Shown: piece by piece, positions 24,425 through 36,186 of the stretch | How the letters are laid out: every line of letters starts with the position of its first letter | Numbering within the stretch: position 1 is the first letter of the stretch | NCBI RefSeq assembly: GCF_020379485.1 | Contig: NC_063452.1 | Location: 9,341,065 to 9,405,064, forward strand | Direction of reading: 5' to 3' | From: Brassica napus | Lineage: Eukaryota > Streptophyta > Magnoliopsida > Brassicales > Brassicaceae | DNA: 64,000 nt | Position numbers and translations under genes: made by a program | Notes under the pieces: generated by a model | The model's input: only the letters and a program-made list of their open reading frames with translations | Told to the model about the DNA's origin: nothing | Databases searched by the model: none

Positions 24425-24690
24425 TTATGACAACAAATCATGCGACGGCTCAGCCGATCAATGCAGAGTAGTAAATAAATTATACGGCGGCTCGGCCGAC
24501 CAATTAATAATAAACACAATATAAGGCGGCTCGGCCGACCAATAAATAACAAACACAATATAAGGCGGCTCGGCCGACCAATAAATAAATTAAATTAATA
24601 GTAAATAATATAGGCGGTATTCCGGCCATTATAACATGATATAAATAATAGTAGAGGCGGTATACCGACCATTATAACAGGGTATAAATG
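24425..24690 (-). repeat. GC-rich tandem repeats in the copia leader
   Basis: Three close copies of GGCGGCTCGGCCGACCAATA plus weaker relatives (GGCGGTATTCCGGCCATTAT, GGCGGTATACCGACCATTAT) at roughly 45-50 bp spacing in AT-rich DNA. Each contains a near-palindromic CGGCTCGGCCGACC core. They sit between the 5' LTR and the small ORF, where packaging or translation signals would be expected. Confidence 0.8.
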
Positions 24691-24716
24691 ATACAAATAA
24701 ATTTTACCGAATCGCA

Positions 24717-24736
24717 GAGTGATCGTGCTGATAACG
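24717..24736 (-). promoter_or_regulatory. Candidate primer-binding site
   Basis: Directly inside the 5' LTR the sense strand reads CGTTATCAGCACGATC. It shares TATCAG with the initiator-Met tRNA complement used by many copia elements, but otherwise matches poorly. Tentative. Confidence 0.35.
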
Positions 24737-24978
24737 TGTTATAAAAAAACTAGAATTTTATTGTATCGAGGAAATTTAAATAAGGGCAAAATTTTATACC
24801 CGTATGAGAAGATAACACTGATAATAAGAGAGGATGTGTTATTAGAAGGAGAAGGAATGGTGTGATTACAATCGATCGAAACGATCGTTTATATAGAAGA
24901 GAAATTCACTGTGCAAATAGTGCAGCGGGCCCCATATCTTTTATATTTTTCAACGTTTGCGGCTAATCTTTCATAACA
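24737..24978 (-). repeat. Copia 5' LTR
   Basis: 242 bp, apparently identical to 18873-19114. Its sense-strand TATATAAA (24888-24895) is the likely promoter for the element. Confidence 0.97.
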
Positions 24979-25162
24979 GTTAAAACCTAAATTTGACAAA
25001 TAATTATCATATTCGAATTTGAGTCATTGGACCAAAGCAACATAACTGAGTAATATAAGACCGCCTCAGGGCCGGGCCAGAATAGAGACAGGTAAAGCAT
25101 CTGCTTTAGGGCCGGACTATAATTATTAATTTTAGGGGTCAAAAGATACATAAGGTGGTTTT

Positions 25163-25215
25163 TGGTTTAGCGGAAATGATGCATTATATTATCTAATGGG
25201 GGCCGGGTTCGAATC
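25163..25215 (+). mobile_element. SINE-like A/B box pair
   Basis: TGGTTTAGCGG fits the A-box consensus and GGTTCGAATC the B-box consensus, 43 bp apart. The region around (25060-25250) looks like a chimaera of repeats. Without clear borders this is a relic at best. Confidence 0.35.
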
Positions 25216-25237
25216 TCCTCTCTACACTTTTCAGTAG

Positions 25238-25400
25238 TGCTGGGCATTCGGATTTTCGGTTCGGGTCGGTTCGGTTTATTCGGTTTTCGGGTTATTCGGA
25301 TTGGGATGTTTTGGAACCGTTTAGGAACCGGACATTTTTCGGATCGGTTCGGTTCGGATAGTGTCGGGTTCGGGTCGGGTTTCTAAGGGCCAAAAAGTAA
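25238..25400. repeat. GGTTCGG-rich dispersed repeat, copy 2 of 3
   Basis: TGGGCATTCGGATTTTCGGT followed by GGTTCGG/GGGTCGG iterations. It is the complement-type relative of the repeat at 7243-7400. Confidence 0.6.
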
Positions 25401-27189
25401 ATATTTAAAAGTAAAAGACCAAAAAAAAATATTTTGCTTCTGAGCCGGTAATTCTCAGGCCCGACCCTGGACCGCCTACATCCTTAACATTAGGAAGGGG
25501 GTTCCAAAAATAATTAAAATAAAATAAGAGTTATTAAAAACTTGAATATAACTATGTAAAACATTCATACCAAAGAAAAAACTATGTAGAACATGCATTC
25601 ATAAACTCCAAGTCGCTGCTATGCATATCCATTTTTCAAACTTTCAGTTAATACTAATAAACAATCCAGAAATTCCTAATTTATGTGATACAACATCTTT
25701 TAAGTCCTTTAAAGCTTAAACGTAACATGCAACGAATTATTATATTATTTTATCTTTTTTTGGTTGATAAAGTGTGTCTACAATAGTTGGATAGCCAATT
25801 CACCCACATAATAGAAAATTTTCAAACTTTCATTAATCTTGGATAAGTATTGTGCGTTTTCCTTTCTTTTCAAGGAATAAACAACGATATTTTTCATCTC
25901 TTTCTCGAAAGCAGAAAGCTTTTCTAATACGTAACACAAACTAGTAATAACTATTGTCCTACTTGCATGTGGAAAATAAAAATAAAGTTGATTTTCCAAA
26001 GCAAATGTACTAGAAGATAATTAGCTCAACATGTTGGACCACCTAAAGACCTATATATAATAGATAAACCTCGAATCATAGAACATTTATATATTTATTT
26101 GTATTGCCAACTTATTAATAATGCAAGATGTTTGTTGAAATATCTGGATAATGGAATAACTTCCTTTTGGTGGAGCAGGAGTACCTGACTCATTTTCTTA
26201 CAATGATTGAGAATCCAAAACGGCCCCGAATGGTTTTCCTTTACCTCTCGATTCCATTTGGTACGGTCAATATTGATTCCGGTTCAAACCAAAGTTCCAG
26301 TGGAACTCGTTTCAATGGCAAATTTCGTTTGGTTTAAGAGAATTTATCCGGTTCTTAGCTGTTAATTTTTTCTTCCAGGTTACTACAGCATGCTGAGCTA
26401 AACAGCTGTTACATAAGATCCAAGCTAAAAACCATATATAAAGTGATACATTTACATTTAAAAGAAAATCAGCAAGATATATTCCTCATCAAATTATTCA
26501 AGTTCTTACTTGATTCACGTCGACTTTTTAAATATTAATTTCACCTTGTAGAAAAATAATAATTCTCTTTTTTTATTAAAACTATGGTATGGAATGTATT
26601 TTGAATACTCGTTTGAACTCAAATCAAATATTTAGTTTTTTATTAAGACTATGGTATGTACTAAACTTACAAATTCCTCTCAGATATTAACTTTTTATAT
26701 CGAGATTCGGTTTGAATTGGGTTTTGGGTTTTATCTTAGCTACATATCTAAAATTATCCAAAACCTAGAAAATAACTATCCAAAAAACATTTTATCTAAA
26801 ATCCAATAAACTATCCAAATTATCTAAAAGTATCACTCGGTATAAATAAAAACCATTTAACCTAGCCATTAAATCCCAGTCGTGGGTATTGTTGTTTCTC
26901 TAGCTAAATCTGTTGAGATGATGTCATGTTTTGCTGTAGTCCTTAACTTTATAAGATTTATACCGTAATAGAATTGGAGTGGGATGATGAAGTGGGGTAA
27001 CTTTTTTTTTTGTGTTTTGTGTCGTGAATCAAGTAAAATATGTCTGATCTAAATGATTAGAATACATGCTGAATATTGTTATATTAAAAATGTGATTGGA
27101 AATCACGAAAACATGGTTTTTCTTGCAATACACGCAATACAAGCTAATTAGTGTATTTGTTTCCTCTTAAAATGATTGTTTTTGTCTTC
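25401..27189. other. Intergenic region without recognised features
   Basis: AT-rich, with no coding exon, terminal repeat or pol III signal that I can support. Confidence 0.5.
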
Positions 27190-27795
27190 TTCTATGTGAG
27201 TATTCCCATGTGTTCTATGGCAAATCTGGAAGTTGAAGAACGCGATGGTCTTTGAAAATGTCCAATACAATCCCATTTCAATCATTTCAAAAGCAGAGGT
27301 AGAGGCTGACATTTGGTTTGCTACCAATAGCCCCTCGGGAGGTGTTGAAAGAAGGAAGACGAATGTTGTTCAGCTAGTCAGGGGTTGGCAAAGTCCTCCT
27401 CGTGGGCTGTCAAAATGTAATACCGGTTCTTATTGGGATGCTATGAGAAAGATGAGTGGTGCCTCTTGGATTATTCTTGACCATTTGGTTCAATCTCTGT
27501 TCATTGTTTCATTTGTATTCTAGTGTAAACTCTGAAATGGAAGCGAAATTACTTGCAATGTTCTAGGCTGTGGACATCATGCGAAGTATGAAGTGGCACA
27601 ACTTCATTTTTGAATCCACATCCACCTTTGCAAGAGTGGTTATGCTTTAGCTTCCCGTGGCCTGGTGCTCTTATATCTGAAATTATCCCTCGCCTTCATT
27701 CCTTTGGTCGATGGAGTATAGAGCACGTCACTAACAGCAGTAACAATGCAGCTGAAGCAATCACTGTCAAAATAAATTTGCTTATCAGATTTTAA
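27190..27795 (+). pseudogene. RNase H-like fragment of a non-LTR-type reverse transcriptase
   Basis: Recognisable pieces in order: an Asn-rich lead (AMVFENVQYNP), SPPRGLSKCNTGSYWDAM, SGASWIILDH and, in other frames, WPGALISEIIPRLHSFGRWS and IEHVTNSSNNAAEAI. These match the plant RNase H domain at the C-terminus of LINE ORF2 and related domesticated proteins. Frame changes and stops between the pieces, and the absence of any RT domain nearby, mark it as a relic. Confidence 0.7.
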
Positions 27796-29034
27796 ATGAG
27801 CTTTTAATATAAATAGATATTTTTTGATCAAATAAATATCTATTTAGTTCCATTTAGTTTAATAGATTTTGAATTGGTAGTTCGACTAAGGCTCATTTAT
27901 TAAATGGAGTTTTCTTTAAAATTAACATAGATCTTATTAACCTGTTTAACTTAATATGTTTTAATTAGTTAAAAAGATTTTAATTAAAAAAAAAAATCTA
28001 AAAAATTATATATATTCTAAAATCATTTTTTTCAAAATTTCGTTTTCCATTTCTTCAATTTTTTGTTTTTTTTTAAATAAAAAACTAAGTTTTTTTTTTT
28101 AAAAAAAACACTCTTTGATTTTTTTCTTAATAATTTTAATAATTAGAGTTTTTATTCCAAATAATATCACTTTAAATGGATTTAAACATTTAAATATAAT
28201 ATTTACGAATCTGAATAGGCCTAAACATGTTTTAAAAAATGAAATTTAAAATTTCATGTAAAAGCTCCATTGTAGAATTGATTCCTAATGATTAATCAAG
28301 AAGACACCTCTTTAGGACACACGACTAGCACTCGCTATTCTGTTACATCTTAGCAGTGTTAGCAGTGTAGAGTGTGGGAACTGTATGAGAGAAGTTTTGA
28401 AGTTGTTGTATTTGCAACCGACGTAGATAACATCATACCATATTTTCATATGCTGTGAAGGAGTTGTACGATCTTCATTTACACTCATTTTCTTGTTAAA
28501 CTAATTTAAGAAGAGGAACTTTGGTTTAAAAACACTTAAAAACTATTTACTTCTCAGTTATAGGTTTATTAGTTTGTCCCGCTCTGGTTATCTTGCTCGC
28601 CTAGTTACTCATGAGATTTTTCTTCTTTAAAAAAGTTATCCACATTTTGTTTTTCTCCGTTAAATTTGCTATTTTACTAATCAGATTTTCTATTTATTTA
28701 GAACTCAGCGGTGTGATTTAACATGACAATGTTATTTAAAAGACAGAATTGAGCCTTAGGCCAGCAAACGTTGTAGCTTATTCCTTTTGTGATGTGGATG
28801 TAATGTGTATTTAAGCATGAACAAACCAGACATTTGTTGTGACAAATTACAAATACCCATCAAGGTTCCCTTTATTAATGTTGCCAAATTACTACACTCC
28901 CACTGGAAGCTTGATTGAAGGTAACTAAAAAAAAAAAAAAAAAAAAAAACTTAAAACATAGGAAAAGAGTAGTAGCTGTAGCTTATTCCAGAGTTTGTAG
29001 AATAGGGAAGCAAATCTAAGTGGGAACAAACGTT
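27796..29034. other. Intergenic region
   Basis: AT-rich with poly-T/A runs (28070-28110, 28927-28950). No gene recognised. Confidence 0.55.
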
Positions 29035-30560
29035 TGCTGAACTTGCTAGGATAACACACGTGGGCGTTTGCGGCTCGTCTCTTCGGCTCCAAAATTAAGT
29101 GGTATTGGTGGGGATCAACTTCCATTATGTTTGGAGTCTCATCACCGGAATGCGTGCAGAAGCGTGTGGTTCCTTAGATTGGAGATCCAGCTGAGGAGGG
29201 TTGCTGCTGCTTTCCCCCTGAAACAAATCAATGATGATCACGTGGGTCATTTTTGTTTAACCGGGTTACAATGTATTCGTACCTCACGTAGCGTACCTCT
29301 GACTGAGTTTGAGGAACAAATATCATCACTGATTGCAGACACTGTGAAGGTCCGGTGTCTGGGAGTGAAATTATAGAGCGTTATCCGAATTTGGAAAAGG
29401 TACTGCTGCCCATCAAGATCCGCAAGGCAGCTTGAAAGCTCATACCCTCCACTGCCATTAACCTGTCGCAGTTGTAAAAGTTTTTAAATGACAATTAACT
29501 ATAAACAGGTGAGAAGCAAGAGATTAAATAAGTGTAACTATGGACGTTAACCTCCTCAAGAGAGACTGTGGTTACATTTTTTTTTTTTGTCCTCTTGGAC
29601 TGACAACAAACGTATTACTTTTCATGGACATCGTCAACAGCCAACTCAAAGTGATACATGAGGAGTTTACGTTTACGTCCAAGTCTTATTTAAACTTGGA
29701 TAGGTATGATTATGTAGGACTCTTTGTTACCTTAAAACCCAGGCGATCTTGGGTGATACACATTTGTTGCGGTATAGTTGAGTCCATGATTTGTCCAACT
29801 TCCTGCTGCAACCGGTGCAAGAAACGTACGACCAACCATTCTGTTGTAGCATACTTCCAAGCTTTAAAAAGGAAGTTAGCTTTCTGGGTCTTTACGGAGA
29901 CAATGGAGAAAAAGTAGGTGGGACAAGTTTTATTTTTAAAGTTAAGAAATGATAGAAAATAGAGTTTTGGAAACCTGGTTGTTTGACGTGGCTATGTACG
30001 TGTGGAGGCCTGCTATTGAAACATGTACGTGGGAAAGCCTTGGTTGGTTCAACACCCAAGATGCGTCCAAAGATATATTTTAGCAAGCATGCCATATAGT
30101 TATAGCTAATATTGATTGGACAATAGACAGCAGAAGCGATGTACAAATGAAACGCAGTTGGTTATCTAAGCGTGGGTTAAAAAGTAGAATACTATGGTGA
30201 TGCTCTGTTTGCATAACACTTTACACTGACCTATTGGTGAAAGCTTCGATGGCAAGGATGTTGGTGTCCAAATAAAATTTGGTCGCCGGGGTGGAGTTCA
30301 GATAGAGATTACCTAACATGACCGAGTGTGCGTTAGTGAGTGAGAGTTACACATAGCTAGCAATATATTTGCATAGAAAAGATTGACCATCTGTATATGC
30401 ACAATGTGAAATATAGGTGACCATACCTCCAAAAACTTTGGGATTTGGTTGGAAGATGAAAGGGCTATCCGTTCTCTTGTACATATTAGTGCAACGTCCA
30501 ACTTCGAAACCACCAACTTTCACAATGGCACCTGCTCGTAAAGCTCCATGGTATTCATTA
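29035..30560 (-). pseudogene. RPA1-like (replication protein A large subunit) pseudogene
   Basis: Read on the minus strand, separated exon-like pieces appear in RPA1 order. A DUF223/OB-type segment (about 30545-30420) includes GGFEVGRCTNMYKRTDSPF. Next is NLYLNSTPATKFYLDTN (about 30330-30270), then a zinc-binding segment GWSYVSCTGCSRKLDKSW (about 29855-29740). A final OB segment follows: YHFELAVDD (about 29665), interrupted by a TAA, then YLFQIRITLYNFTPRHRTF (about 29440-29360). The basic tail ETSRKRPRV (about 29070) resembles a nuclear signal. Intact relatives bind single-stranded DNA; crucifers carry many such genes, some inside Helitrons. An in-frame stop, frame changes and a missing N-terminal domain argue against function. 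Confidence 0.7.
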
Positions 30561-32929
30561 AGAATTGTAACTCTTATTTTTTAACTAATTTGTTTCTGAA
30601 GTATATGTTGATTAATACAATTAGTTTTTATTGAGAGTTTATAGTTGTTATCCTCATACAGTTATATACTTTGCCAACCTATTATTTATTTTTTCTACCA
30701 ATCCGAATTGTGGAAATCCATTATGGTAAAAGTCATTTTTGGCTTTCACCAGACGGAACTGACACAAATGACCATTTTAGAAGCTAATATCTCCACCAGA
30801 AGCTAATATCTCCGATGCGTCCACACATTCAAAAGCACTACTTACTCGGGCAGTATACCATAAGTTAAGGACTTTAGAGCCTTGTCTGAGTTTAGTTCCA
30901 TAGATTCGTGGACTAAAATAGAACAGCCTGTCTTCTTCCACAGAGGTCAGCATTCTTGATACCAGCTTAAAGTGATCAGGTTCGATGGGTTTATGATTAT
31001 ATGTAAACCTAGTTGCTTGTTGATCAGTATGGAAGAAGTTGAACGCCCATCTCCTTCTATCTTTTTGGATAGTCTCTTCTAATTATATTGACACCTGAAT
31101 ACTATATTTGAGAGTATGTGATCGCCTTATTTGCTTTCTTGAAACTGATTTCCTTCCCCCGTTGCTAATATGTTCTCATCATCTGCAAGTATTTGAACAC
31201 TACTTGTTAAAAAATAAAATATGAAGCAGAGTAATTCTGCAATCTTTATGGATAGGACACTGTATAAGAGTTACCTTTCTGATGAGAACCAAACGGAAGA
31301 GGAAAAAGCTACCCCTTGGCTGCTGAAACTTAGGCCGTTAACAAAACCTGTAAGAACCCAAAACATTACAAACTTCATAAGGCAAGATAAATTGCATTAG
31401 ATTTCATGAGAAATAAGCAAGTTTGAAGAGCATCCAGATATTGGAGCAATGGAACACTACATGCAGCCTTCTCTTGAGTTTGGTTTCCATCCCTTTCTTT
31501 GCCACAAAATATCTGAAAAATATTGCAATGGCTGTTTCCACCTTCTATAGTTAGCTGTTGCAACAAAAGGCAATCAATGTTGTTACGTGAATGAGCTATA
31601 GGTTTTTGTTTTAAGTAGTTGAGAGAGCCAATACAAACCATGAGGAACACGAAAACCATTAGAAGTATGAAAGTGGTGTAATTCTTTTTCTTTAGGCAGT
31701 TATCGAGCCACTGATTACACCAAACATCCAAAGAGATAGAGCTTATGGATAACCAAACAAACAAAACAACAGAGTTTCAGATTCGAGAGTTAAACCACCA
31801 AACCTTACCCTGCAACTGTGAGCAAACCTTCAACACACCGTTTACATGGCTTGACACTGCGTTTTAACTTAAATAAAACACAAAGAAACCGTCTAGAGAA
31901 GTCAAACTTTCATAACAAAAGTGGTTCTGAAAAAAGCCAAACCTCTAAATCACAACGTGAGGCGATAAAAGATATAATCTTCCTCCTCATTAGGATCTGG
32001 TGTAACAGCATGATCTTTCATGGTGAAATAGTCCCACAAACACACACACCAGTCACTGCATTATAAGAAAAAATTACTAATATATATCCAAGACTACTGA
32101 CGCTAAAATTGAATTAGGAATAGCATATCAAAGTATATCTTCCAATCTATCTAACAAAACCAATCCAGAGAGACGGAGCATTTGTTACAGGTGTTGTTTC
32201 CATGACAGAAGGGAGCATACCTGATAATCAGAAAGACACGTTCGTTAAGTTTTTCAGACACATTACCATTGCAGAGAAAGACGGATGTGTTTCAAGCGAT
32301 TATCAAGACGGCGCTGAAGCAGGCGGTGTCGGGATTCCATGTCACCAATTTTGTTCGTTCACCATATTTGATGAAGTTCTGTACGGATCTTAACGTCAAA
32401 CTTAGAATCTGAACAAAGTGGCTACGATTATGCCGAGATATCATTGAGATTCGTCTTCGGAGATTTGGTGGTGAAGGGGTTTATATAACGTGAAAAACAA
32501 AAGGAGTTGGAACGATAACGTCTCTTCTGATAACATGAGTAAAAACACAATTGAATGATCGAGAGTGGATGATAAATTCAGGGATGCGAAACGGTGACGA
32601 CGAAGTGGAAGAGGCGGAGTTGATCTCCGCTTCCGTTGAAGATTAGAATGGAGAGGTGTGTTTGAAATGGGCCATATGAGCCCAGACGAATGGCTCAGTT
32701 TTTTTTGTACTGATTAAAGCAAATATGACGTGGCAAAATTAAAACCATTTTATTGGTTGATTTTTTAGTCCGACGTGAACATGCTCTCCTTTGAGCATAT
32801 CTCCTTTTTAGTATTGATTCAACTCGCAACAAAAAGAAGCTACAAAATTTCATGAACGCACAAACTAAAAAAAAACAATTTTTGCTCACCAAAGATGGCT
32901 GCAAAATGAATTCTTTTGTATAAACCTTT
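30561..32929. other. Region of unclear content
   Basis: Slightly GC-richer than the flanks and scattered with short open frames. I recognise no domain on either strand. It could hold decayed 5' exons of the RPA-like relic, but I found no OB-fold N-terminus. Confidence 0.4.
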
Positions 32930-35565
32930 TTTGTGTAAATCATCACCCATTCCACAACGACCGTTCTTTTCTCCATTAGCGACTCAAAGAACTCACCACA
33001 TAGTTTCTGAAGAGGCGGGAAATTTAGCGTAGAACCGCTGAATATAGTTTCCCACGGTCTCTCTGACGATACAAAAGGTGTTGCCAACGACTCAACACTC
33101 TCCGTTCTTTTCTTGTCATAATCCGGCAACTGTCCGTACAGCGACGTGTACCCAAAATCTCCTAAAAAGATTGAGACTTTCTCTATTAATATAACATCAA
33201 TAAAAGGACGTTAGAAAGACTTTGTTACCTGTCTCCTCGTCACCTGCAAGACCCTTCTGGGATCGAAAACAACATACTCACGGCTCCCATTTACATAAGC
33301 AAGACGAAGCTGAGACTTGTCGTCTCCTTCAAGAAATGAGATTGATCCTCTCTCAGCCTGCGAGTTAGATTATATTTCATTTTAGTCTCTCATTTAAACG
33401 GATGAACCATTACTTTTTTTTTGTGTCAGACCTTCATTACAGTCCATATAGATACATGGTTAGGATCTGATCCGTTGAACAAGAGAATGGCACCATCTCT
33501 ACGGTGGAACATATTCTTCTTTTTTAAAGTTTCTGGGATCAGAGCCAAGACAGCAAAAGCTGATGAATCCACCGCAGATGTGACAGCTGCAGGACGAGAA
33601 GAAACCATTTACTAAGCTAAAACACAACAAGAACTTTGTGTAGGACCTTAATTTACAAAGGGACACGGTCTGAATAATTGTAAGATAGATTATAAAGAAC
33701 ATTGAATAAATACAAAAATACTGTGAATCAAACGAACTGGACAAAGAGTTTTTGCAGAGTCGAGACTTAGGAATCTCTTTCCTTAACTCAAAAAACGCCC
33801 CGTAGTGTAACAGTTATATGGCGATTAGAATCCCAGGATAAAACTGCATCTTTCTTCTATTCACATCAAGTCTAGCAAACCTTCATTCCATGTGTACTTT
33901 CATTGACAAATGAAAAAAAAAAAATAAAGAGAAGAAATGGAGGAGATTGTTATTATTCACTATTGCTCAGTGGAATGAAAGGGGTATTATATAGTCTAGG
34001 AAAAAGCTAAAAATGTTTTTGGTCTTAGTGGAGATAAATATTGCATTAATTTTTGGTATTAAACATAAAATTAATCACAAAATTAAAGAGATTTTTTACT
34101 TTGGTGACCAAGATTAATTCTTAACAAGAATTAATGACTTTTGACCAAGTTTTATTCTCTAAAAGACTTGTTTATATTTCTAATTAAGTTTTTGTTTATG
34201 TAGTGATCAATTACATAAAATAAAACTTTTATATAGAAATATAGGTTGTTGGATCATGATCCATGTATCCGAACCATTATCTAAACCGAACTCAAGTCCG
34301 AATTTACATTAACTTAACTTGGTGCGCGCGCTTGGTTTAGTATAAATTCACATTTCTCTATAATTGTCTAAGGTTATCAACCTTGTTAGACTTGTCCACA
34401 CCGTCAATTTTGTGCTATTAAAGCAACAATCTTAAGACAAACATTTCTCGTTCAAACAAACTTCAATTATAACATATGTATTAAAATTGAGTTCCAACAC
34501 TTTCTAGGAGAAGTTTTAAAGACTTACCTTCTATGCGTAATCCATATGAGCATGATAAGGATTGCTTTGATGTATTCCAAACAGAGAGTTCAGGTTTCGT
34601 AAGATGGGATGCAGCAACAAGGAACTCAGACTTTTCAGCGAAACAGAGCTTTGTGATTGGCTGTATAGTATATTGAAAGATCAAAAAACATCATCAGTTT
34701 TTATGCAATATATCCCTATACTTTTTAATTTTTTCCCATAGTTCTTTTTACCGCAAGAGTCGCTCCTAAAACAGACAAGAGAATGTTCTTGTCCAGGTTC
34801 CAAAGGGTAATAACATTCTCAGCCGCAACAGCTAGAACAGTGCCATCCCCAGAGAAAGCTGCAGCTGTCATCGGCTTTTGCCTGGATAAAATATTCAAAG
34901 GATAATTCATTTGAACGGCAAAGGCAGAACAGTTGTGAAGCGGCTGAATCTCCGGATGTGTCCACGCAACTCTTTGGAACCTTCTTCAACAAGACTTGTA
35001 TCCTCAACGGAAACATAAGCTACTAACTTACTAGATTCATGTCGTTTATCAGCTAGTTGAAGCTCACTCAAAAGAGAAGGAATGACCTAGAGAACATAGA
35101 ACATAGAACATAGAGTAATCAACTTTACTATCACAAAAGGGGTTATAAATGCCAAAGTAATCAACTTTGTTACTTAACATAGAGTAAATGGGAACTTGAG
35201 CATCAACGGTTTTCAAAAGCTCAGGCCCTGAGAAGTCCCAGTGACGAACTGTACCGTCGAGAGAGGCGGTCCAGCAGTAACAGAAGATCTTTTAAGCAGC
35301 GTTCGAAGCAGGAACAACAATGAGAGTGGTCACTGCAGCTGTGTGACCTTCAAGCGCAGTAATCTAAACAAAAAAAAAGAGAAAAAGAGAATAAAAGATT
35401 CGAGTAGAAAAAATAATGACAAGATTTTTCGAAGAAAAATGGTACCTTTAAGCCAGTGGCGGCGCTGAAAACGGAGACAGTGTTCCCAGTGCAGACAAGG
35501 AGCTTCTTTGCGTCGTTGGAGAACGAAGGAGGTGATGTTACGTAGCTGCTACCGCCGCGAATCAT
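32930..35565 (-). pseudogene. WDR75/UTP17-like WD40 protein, pseudogene
   Basis: Exon 1 (35565-35446) starts MIRGGSSYVTSPPSFSNDA and ends at a GT donor. Exon 2 (from 35363) continues with a WD repeat (LEGHTAAVTTLI ... WTASLDGTVRHWDFSG). Later exons carry GTVLAVAAENVITLWNLDK (about 34850), PITKLCFAEKSEFLVAASHL (about 34650), GAILLFNGSDPNHVSIW (about 33480), RLAYVNGSREYVVFDP (about 33290) and FGYTSLYGQLPDYDK (about 33150). Intact family members are nucleolar proteins of the small-subunit processome. Lesions: an in-frame TAA in exon 2 (35292-35294); an exon-2 donor reading ATG|TTAAGT where GTAAGT is expected; and an apparent loss of the middle, since text around 34930 jumps between distant WD repeats. 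The family name is from memory of domain layout. Confidence 0.75.
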
Positions 35566-36186
35566 GGTTTTTGAAAATTAATTTATTTGGGGATACTCTT
35601 AACTCAGGGAGAAATATTGGCTTATTGCCTGACTGTCCTGGCGACATGTGTGAATTGGTTACAGTTAGGCCTTTCATAACTATCAGTCTTACCAGTAATC
35701 ATCTTTCCTTGACGAGCAGCTTGGTTTTAGGCTACATATGAGTGGGATGTCTTCTTGTAATACCATAGATAAAAAAATAATAATTTCATCCCCTCCACAA
35801 ATAAAATCTTTTGTTTATCTATGAAAGTTCTAATTTGGTTTTAGGCTACATGTGAGTGTTTATTTTCTTTTATTCATCCTTTACAACAGTTTCTAAATTA
35901 AGACACAAAATATGTAAATTATAATATAACGGATAGGGTAAACAATAACCAATGTGACTAAACTTACAACAAACCAAATGATCAGTGCAACTCCATTTTC
36001 CTTTGGAGATTTCACCACTAATACATGAAAAAAAAAAAACTACCAAGAGCTCTCAAATAATACCAAAACAAATCTATCATCTGAATAAAACTTTCGTCAA
36101 GACTCGAACGTTTTTTGTTTCTCTCTCAGATAAACAGGTTTGGGAAACTAGCCAAGGGGACAAGAAGTGGGGATATACATTGTTGC
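35566..36186. other. Intergenic region
   Basis: Lies between the WD40 relic (its former promoter side) and the 3' end of the 128-aa gene. No further feature seen. Confidence 0.5.

Larger units (their letters stand above)
18868..24983 (-). mobile_element. Complete Ty1/copia LTR retrotransposon
   Basis: The element proper is 18873-24978 (6106 bp), on the minus strand. It has two 242-bp LTRs with TG..CA ends and a 5-bp GTTAA target duplication (18868-18872 and 24979-24983). Order in its own sense: 5' LTR, leader with GC-rich repeats, two-span small ORF, gag, pol (protease, integrase, reverse transcriptase, RNase H), polypurine tract, 3' LTR. Integrase before reverse transcriptase is the copia order. 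The LTRs look identical, implying recent insertion. The gag reading frame is closed by two TAG codons before pol. Confidence 0.97.

Noticed and set aside
24430..24690. A CRISPR-like array (regular GC-rich repeats with AT spacers)
   Set aside because: This is plant nuclear DNA; the repeats are leader repeats of a copia element with spacers that are not unique.
27233..27523. Reading the RNase H-like fragment as an intact gene
   Set aside because: The recognisable pieces fall in more than one frame with stops between, and no upstream domain exists.
31375..31764. A 129-codon minus-strand ORF as a gene
   Set aside because: Low-complexity hydrophobic start, no recognisable motif and no splice partners.
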